Assembly (NCBI GenBank): GCA_034509735.1
Contig: JACGWO010000005.1
Span: 13,443,264-13,507,263, forward strand
From: Sesamum alatum
Taxonomy: Eukaryota; Streptophyta; Magnoliopsida; Lamiales; Pedaliaceae
Direction of reading: 5' to 3'
Length of the DNA stretch: 64,000 nt
In this document: positions 59,312 to 64,000 of the stretch, in pieces
How positions within the stretch are numbered: position 1 is the stretch's first letter
Layout of the letters: each line of letters opens with the position of its first letter
Notes under the pieces: generated by a model
Told to the model about the DNA's origin: nothing
The model's database searches: none
What the model saw: the letters and a program-made list of their open reading frames with translations, nothing else
Made by a program: the position numbers and the translations under genes

Positions 59312-61474
59312 TGTTAGAATAGGTGACCAGAAAGTCAATTGGATTGGCGGTTTTGGGAACTATTCGTCAATCTTTATTAATACAATGTTATGCCGATGAA
59401 TAGAGTAAGTATTCATCACTGGAACTGTGTTTGTTGTGCTTACTACTAACGTTTAACGGCATTTCAACGTCACAACAAATGCCCACAGACCAATTGGATA
59501 ACCCATGTAGTTGGGTTGCGCATTGGCTGGCGACTATGAAACCAACTTCTAAGGGTTGGTCTGAAACAATTCCAAGTCGAGGACGTATAGACTGGGCATC
59601 GAGTGTCCTATTGAGACTTGCACTAAGTATTGCATTCACTGGGTGAGTGTCAAGTTTCATCGGCAACAGACGAAGGTCGTCTATGCCATTTTAGTGGGTT
59701 AGTTATAGGGTGGTCGACTGAATGAAGTGACTCGCGGGAATCATCATATGAAGCCTTGGAGGCTTGGTCGGTATGACTGGAGTTCCCGGTTCCGATAGTA
59801 CGGGATTAGTCCTTCGGACTTGAGGAATTATGGCAGTCACGTGCATATGAAGACTGTATCTTGGATTTGACGAGAGGTGATCATTCTGTAAGATGGTCAT
59901 TATAAGCCTTGTCCAGTGCAGTTGGAGTATGTAGCGAGGACGGTGCATTCCAAGATAGGATCTGTCCCTGTCAGTACAGGACGGTGATGTCTCCTATGCA
60001 CTCTAAAGATGGTTTAGACTCTAAAAGTCTATGACCATAGCAATTGATTGAGTAGGAAAGGATTTCATACGTCGATAGATAGAGTAAACGCATCTCGGGT
60101 ATGAAACATAGTTTCCTAGTCAAAGGATGGGAACCGACGCCCAATTCCATACCCTAGGACTAAGGCTGGGAGACAGTCGACAGTAGGACCGTACCCATAA
60201 CGGAATCGGTGCCTAAAATGTTCACGCCAACATTCACCTAGTCTCTAGTGCCATGGGCCGTTGCTAGACGGCCACCCATGGTGAAGGGATCCTGTTGGAC
60301 ACGAGCCCAAGTTTAGCTGAGGGTGAACGTAAAGGGTCACACATAAATCACCGAGGAGGTGAAGGAATTGACTTGGTGTTAATTTCAGAGGATGATAAGT
60401 AATTAGATTACTTAAGGGATTGTCCATTGGATGGACGCGCCGATATTGTATCAGGCCCTCGTTTAATCGGTAAATAGGATTTATTGATTCATATGGAAAG
60501 TTGAGATATTGGATCTTTTAATTGGATTAAAAGATCAACGGGAATTATTTAAGTGGACATTAAACTAAATTGCATTATGGTAGAACCCGATCCGTAAATT
60601 TTGACCCGAGAGGTGTGTTAACTCCATTTATCGAATAGGAAGAAGTTGGACTTCTTCCCTAAATAAGCATGGCCGAAAATTGCCACCTTGGAGGGAGCAA
60701 AAATCAACCATGTTGGATGCTAGGTGTTAGTTGACTTGTCTCTTTTGGTAAGAGACAAATCAACTCCAATCAAGCCCTTCCCTTTTGGTATGATTTGATC
60801 ATACCTTAAAAGTTGGTAGGCTTGATTGAAGAATTGATGTGATTGATTGGGATGTATCTAGACATCCTTAGATGAACCTAGACACATTCCAATAATCACA
60901 TTAATTATGTATATATATGATATACTAACACCTATTGATGATGAATTTCATTATTCATCTTTTTCTAGGAAAAAGATGAAAACTCTCCATACACTCTCTC
61001 ACTCTCTCTACTCTCAAAATCCTCTTTGTTGTTCATTGATCTATGATAAATTGAAGGACAAAGTAAGATCAAGAAGGAACACTAATTTGATAGTGTAATC
61101 TTTTCTTTGATTTCATCCTCTAGATCCATTTTTTTTTCTACCAAGAAAAACGAGATCTCTCCCGGTGTGGTATGGACTACGTTAGAGGTTCTCTACGTTG
61201 GACCTCGCGTGCCGAACGTCGGGGGAATCAATGCGTGTAGCCGATCAAAATACAAAATCGAGAAAGGTATTCCGATTTATATTTATGCTCTCGGTTTCTT
61301 CTTTATTCTATAGCACGAACGCTTATTTATTTTATATATGTTTATATTCTTGCGTTATACACCGATACCCGGGAACGTTCAAGGAACACCCTTGAACGCG
61401 ATTTAAATTCTTTATTCTGCATTTTTATCTCCAGCGCGCTTCCGCCGCGTTCCGGGCCGATCCGCTTTCCTTCA
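59312..61474 (+). repeat. Element E 5' LTR
   Basis: 2163 bp from TGTTAGAATAGGTGACC to CCTTCA. It is more diverged than the LTRs of A and D but colinear with them. Stem-loop CGTTCAAGG-AACA-CCTTGAACG-like at 61376-61398. TATA-like stretch near 60909. Confidence 0.85.
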
Positions 61475-63577
61475 AGTGGTATCAGAGCCCGAATCGGTGT
61501 ATGTGGCTATGGATTACATGTTTTACGTGTTCAATGCATGTCAACGTGTTTAGATCGACTTTAAAAGCATGTGTTTATTGCTTTTAATTTTCATAATTAT
61601 TTGTTTGAAATTTGCAGTTAATTATGTTGATTAATCATGGATATTGGGTATTTTAGAAAACTGGATTTTCTAAATCTGGGTTTTGTTTCAACTTTTATGT
61701 GCAGAAAAAATAAAAAAAAATAAAAAATTACAGGGGCAGCAGCAACACTGTCGGTCGGGTAGCAGCCAGGCCAGCCTGCTGCGCAGGTAGGGCGCCGCGC
61801 GCCCAGTGCGCGCGGCTGCACGAGGCAGCTGCACGCGCCTGGCGCGCGCCTGCCCGCATGGGCACTGGACGCCCCGCGTGCGCTGGACGCGCGCCAAGGA
61901 TGCTGCCCAGGCGCGCGCCGGGCGTGCGCGCGCGTGCACGGTCGGCTATGTGGCCGGCCCGAATGGCTGGGCCAGTTGTTCGTCGTTTTTTCGAAAAATT
62001 TATTTTCTGGTATTCTGCAACATATTTATCTAAAATAATTAATTTATGGCTGATTTAATTTTAGTTGAGAATGATTTTTCCTAAAACTAAATTGCCTAAG
62101 ATTATTTTGGGAATGGTTTCCGAACAAATAAAGTATGTATATGGGTTGTACGAGGTTCTAATATCCATTTTTATAGCATTTTTGACATGTATTTTTCTGC
62201 ATTAATTATGTTATGGAATGATATTGGATATCATTTTATTAATACATGTTTTGTATTATTTGGAGCATGATTTATATTGGATATGTAATTATGTTTGTGT
62301 TTTGTTAATTGGATTAACAAGGGATGATCACGAAGCCCATTGACTGTGTATGTTTAAATTCCTTTTGGGTGGGGCCTGCGTGCCTCTTGTTTTGGACTAT
62401 TATCCCACTTTCGCCTCATTGATGTTAAGGGCTTGTCATTTTCCTTTTATTTCCAATGTATTCTATTTCTGTTGTAATGAGAGTGGTTTTAGGAATTTCT
62501 TTTGTGAGGTTTACATTTTATGTTATAATAAAGCAAGCGCACGGAGAAAAAGGCAGGCCTATGTTGGACGGAGGCCCAAGGTGAGACATTCAAGGTAAAA
62601 CAGTAGAGTACAAGGCCAATTGGCATTGACATGGGGTTAATTTGTTGTATAATAGTGTAGACCACCCTTAACAGACCATAGACTCACTGCCGGGGCTCAG
62701 TGGTCCATAGGTTGGCTCGTGAATCAACGGGGTATGCTAAGATTTAACTTGGCATGCGAATGCATTATTTATGTTCTTGTAATATGGATATTAATCATGC
62801 CAAAAAAAAAATAATGTGATGAGGTCTCTCGGTCAATAATTCGAATCTCACTTGGTTGGACAAAATTAAAAAATTTAGCTCCATGATGGACTTGGATCAA
62901 ATAAGTGATTTGATCTTCCAAGCCTCCATCCATAGCAATGTCGTGAGGAAGCTAACGTACCCATTGTGGTCTCACAAGTCGTTGGCACATTTAAATAGAA
63001 GAAAAAGTTACACCGTTGTTTTTGAACAAGAGTATGCTCAAACACCGTTTCCTATCTTACCGAGTCGTGGGGGCCGACAGTTTGAGGTAGTGATTTGGTT
63101 GATGGGTTTGGGCCTAACATTCGAGTAGCATGATTCGCTTGGAGTCCTCAGGCATCATGTGAAGAGTAGGCAAGGAATATCTTGGAATTCTCATCGTTGA
63201 TAATGGTAAATTAGATACCTCCACGAGACTTTTTTCCCATTGTAATCGTTAAAGAGCGAGGCCATGGAGAAATTGCGCTTGTGGGATTCCCAAGCCCACT
63301 AGGAAAATGATTTCCCGAGACCCCATTTGAGAGTGATGGCTTTCGTAGAAATAGTGGGAGAGGTTAATGTACTAAAAGGGACCAAGTCTAACTTGATCAT
63401 AAATTGTTATATACTCTACTGAATGTTTTCTATTAACTATGATTCCTAAAGAATCCACTAACCCTTAATACTTTGAAGACTTAATAAGAACATGGAACGT
63501 ATTACCAACGCCTGCTGTAAAATCTTAAGATAGCTTAGATTTTCAAAGAACCAGACCTTAATTCTGGGTAAGGTTTT
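61475..63577 (+). mobile_element. Element E leader and gag remnant
   Basis: Primer site TGGTATCAGAGC at 61477-61488, an A-rich tract then a GC-rich island (about 61730-61985), the shared leader with many small indels, and from about 63440 a decayed start of gag (CCTAAAGAATCCACTAACCC). The element is broken at 63577 by another LTR. Confidence 0.8.
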
Positions 63578-64000
63578 TGTTAGAATAGGTACCATGTAAG
63601 CCAATTTTGGCGGGTATCATGTAACCTATGTCTAAGAAATTATAAGGTGTTTGATAAATTCTTAATGAATAAAGAAAGTGAAAATTTCATTGGCAATTAA
63701 CTTTGTTTGTTGTTCAACTTGCACCTATTTTCCATATTGTTCAACGAAAACGCAGAACAGAGCCCAGGACTGAGATTCGATTTCGGGGACTGGGACTACG
63801 CTTGGAGGTAGGTCATGAAAATCAGTCTTCCGAATCAGTCCGGAAATCTCCAAAGTCCAAGAATCCCGAAAATGGTACCTACGGGATTCCATTTGAGACT
63901 TGCACTGAAGCATCTGCTCTGTTTTCATCGACGGGTTGACGAGGATCGTCTAAGCAGTGTTTAGTGGTTGCTGCAAGGCACGATCGCCTTGACTGAGGTT
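63578..64000 (+). repeat. B-type copia LTR, cut by the right window edge
   Basis: Starts TGTTAGAATAGGTACCATG and follows solo LTR C (compare 15123-15496), with several single-base insertions. It continues beyond the window. Confidence 0.85.

Noticed and set aside
13883..62058. Long Arg/Ala/Pro/Cys-rich ORFs on both strands over the GC-rich islands (for example 13862-14245, 51446-52015, 61688-61939).
   Set aside because: GC-rich DNA lacks stop codons by chance. The frames differ in every copy and in both strands, with no conserved protein.
1..64000. CRISPR arrays, bacterial operons, rRNA or tRNA genes.
   Set aside because: None seen. The sequence is eukaryotic repeat DNA; the tRNA-like matches are retroelement primer sites.

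Overview
The window is 64 kb of plant nuclear heterochromatin-like sequence made almost entirely of nested transposable elements. I could support no intact host gene, tRNA or rRNA. Evidence for a flowering plant is an endogenous pararetrovirus (Caulimoviridae), many long-LTR Ty1/copia elements primed by initiator tRNA-Met (TGGTATCAGAGC), LINE remnants with a plant-type RNase H domain, a CACTA-type end and a hAT-type MITE. The species cannot be told from this sequence.

The main structure is a stack of LTR retrotransposons of one copia lineage (probably Tork/Angela-like, judged from the about 2 kb LTRs, the about 2 kb leader and the gag sequence). Element D (+, 3510-43805) is the host. Its 5' LTR is split by a 7.86 kb TIR-bounded unit (4772-12632) that carries a whole decayed pararetrovirus. 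Its leader is split by solo LTR C (+, TSD CACGA). C is split by element B (-, TSD AGTGG). B's leader is split by element A (+, 21985-31797, TSD ACCAC). Reading the halves across each insertion restores continuous elements, so the order of insertion is D, then C, then B, then A.

Left of D (1-3509) are LTR pieces and an internally deleted copia remnant. Right of D lie an old degenerate copia F (43806-48745), itself carrying a 994-bp hAT-like MITE (TSD CTCAAAGG), then a minus-strand copia G (48746-54098), a 5'-truncated LINE with a 16-bp TSD (54148-55083), a possible Ty3/gypsy LTR end (near 57001), AT-rich sequence, a CACTA-type terminus (58591), a LINE reverse-transcriptase fragment, and the 5' part of another copia (E, 59312-63577) followed by an incoming LTR at the right edge.

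The most unusual object is the 4772-12632 unit. It has long imperfect terminal inverted repeats made of degenerate about 30-bp units and a perfect 9-bp target duplication (TAATTTAAA), the signature of Mutator-like DNA transposons. Between the arms sits a pararetroviral genome opened almost exactly at its tRNA-Met primer site, with coiled-coil protein, coat protein, movement protein, protease, reverse transcriptase-RNase H, a further ORF, an as-1/TATA promoter and poly(A) signals. The coat-like gene precedes the movement-like gene, the reverse of the usual caulimovirid order. All its genes carry frameshifts, stops or a key-residue loss.

Across the copia copies two stem-loops in the LTR keep their pairing while their sequence changes (compensatory changes), and each leader carries a different, very GC-rich island at the same place.
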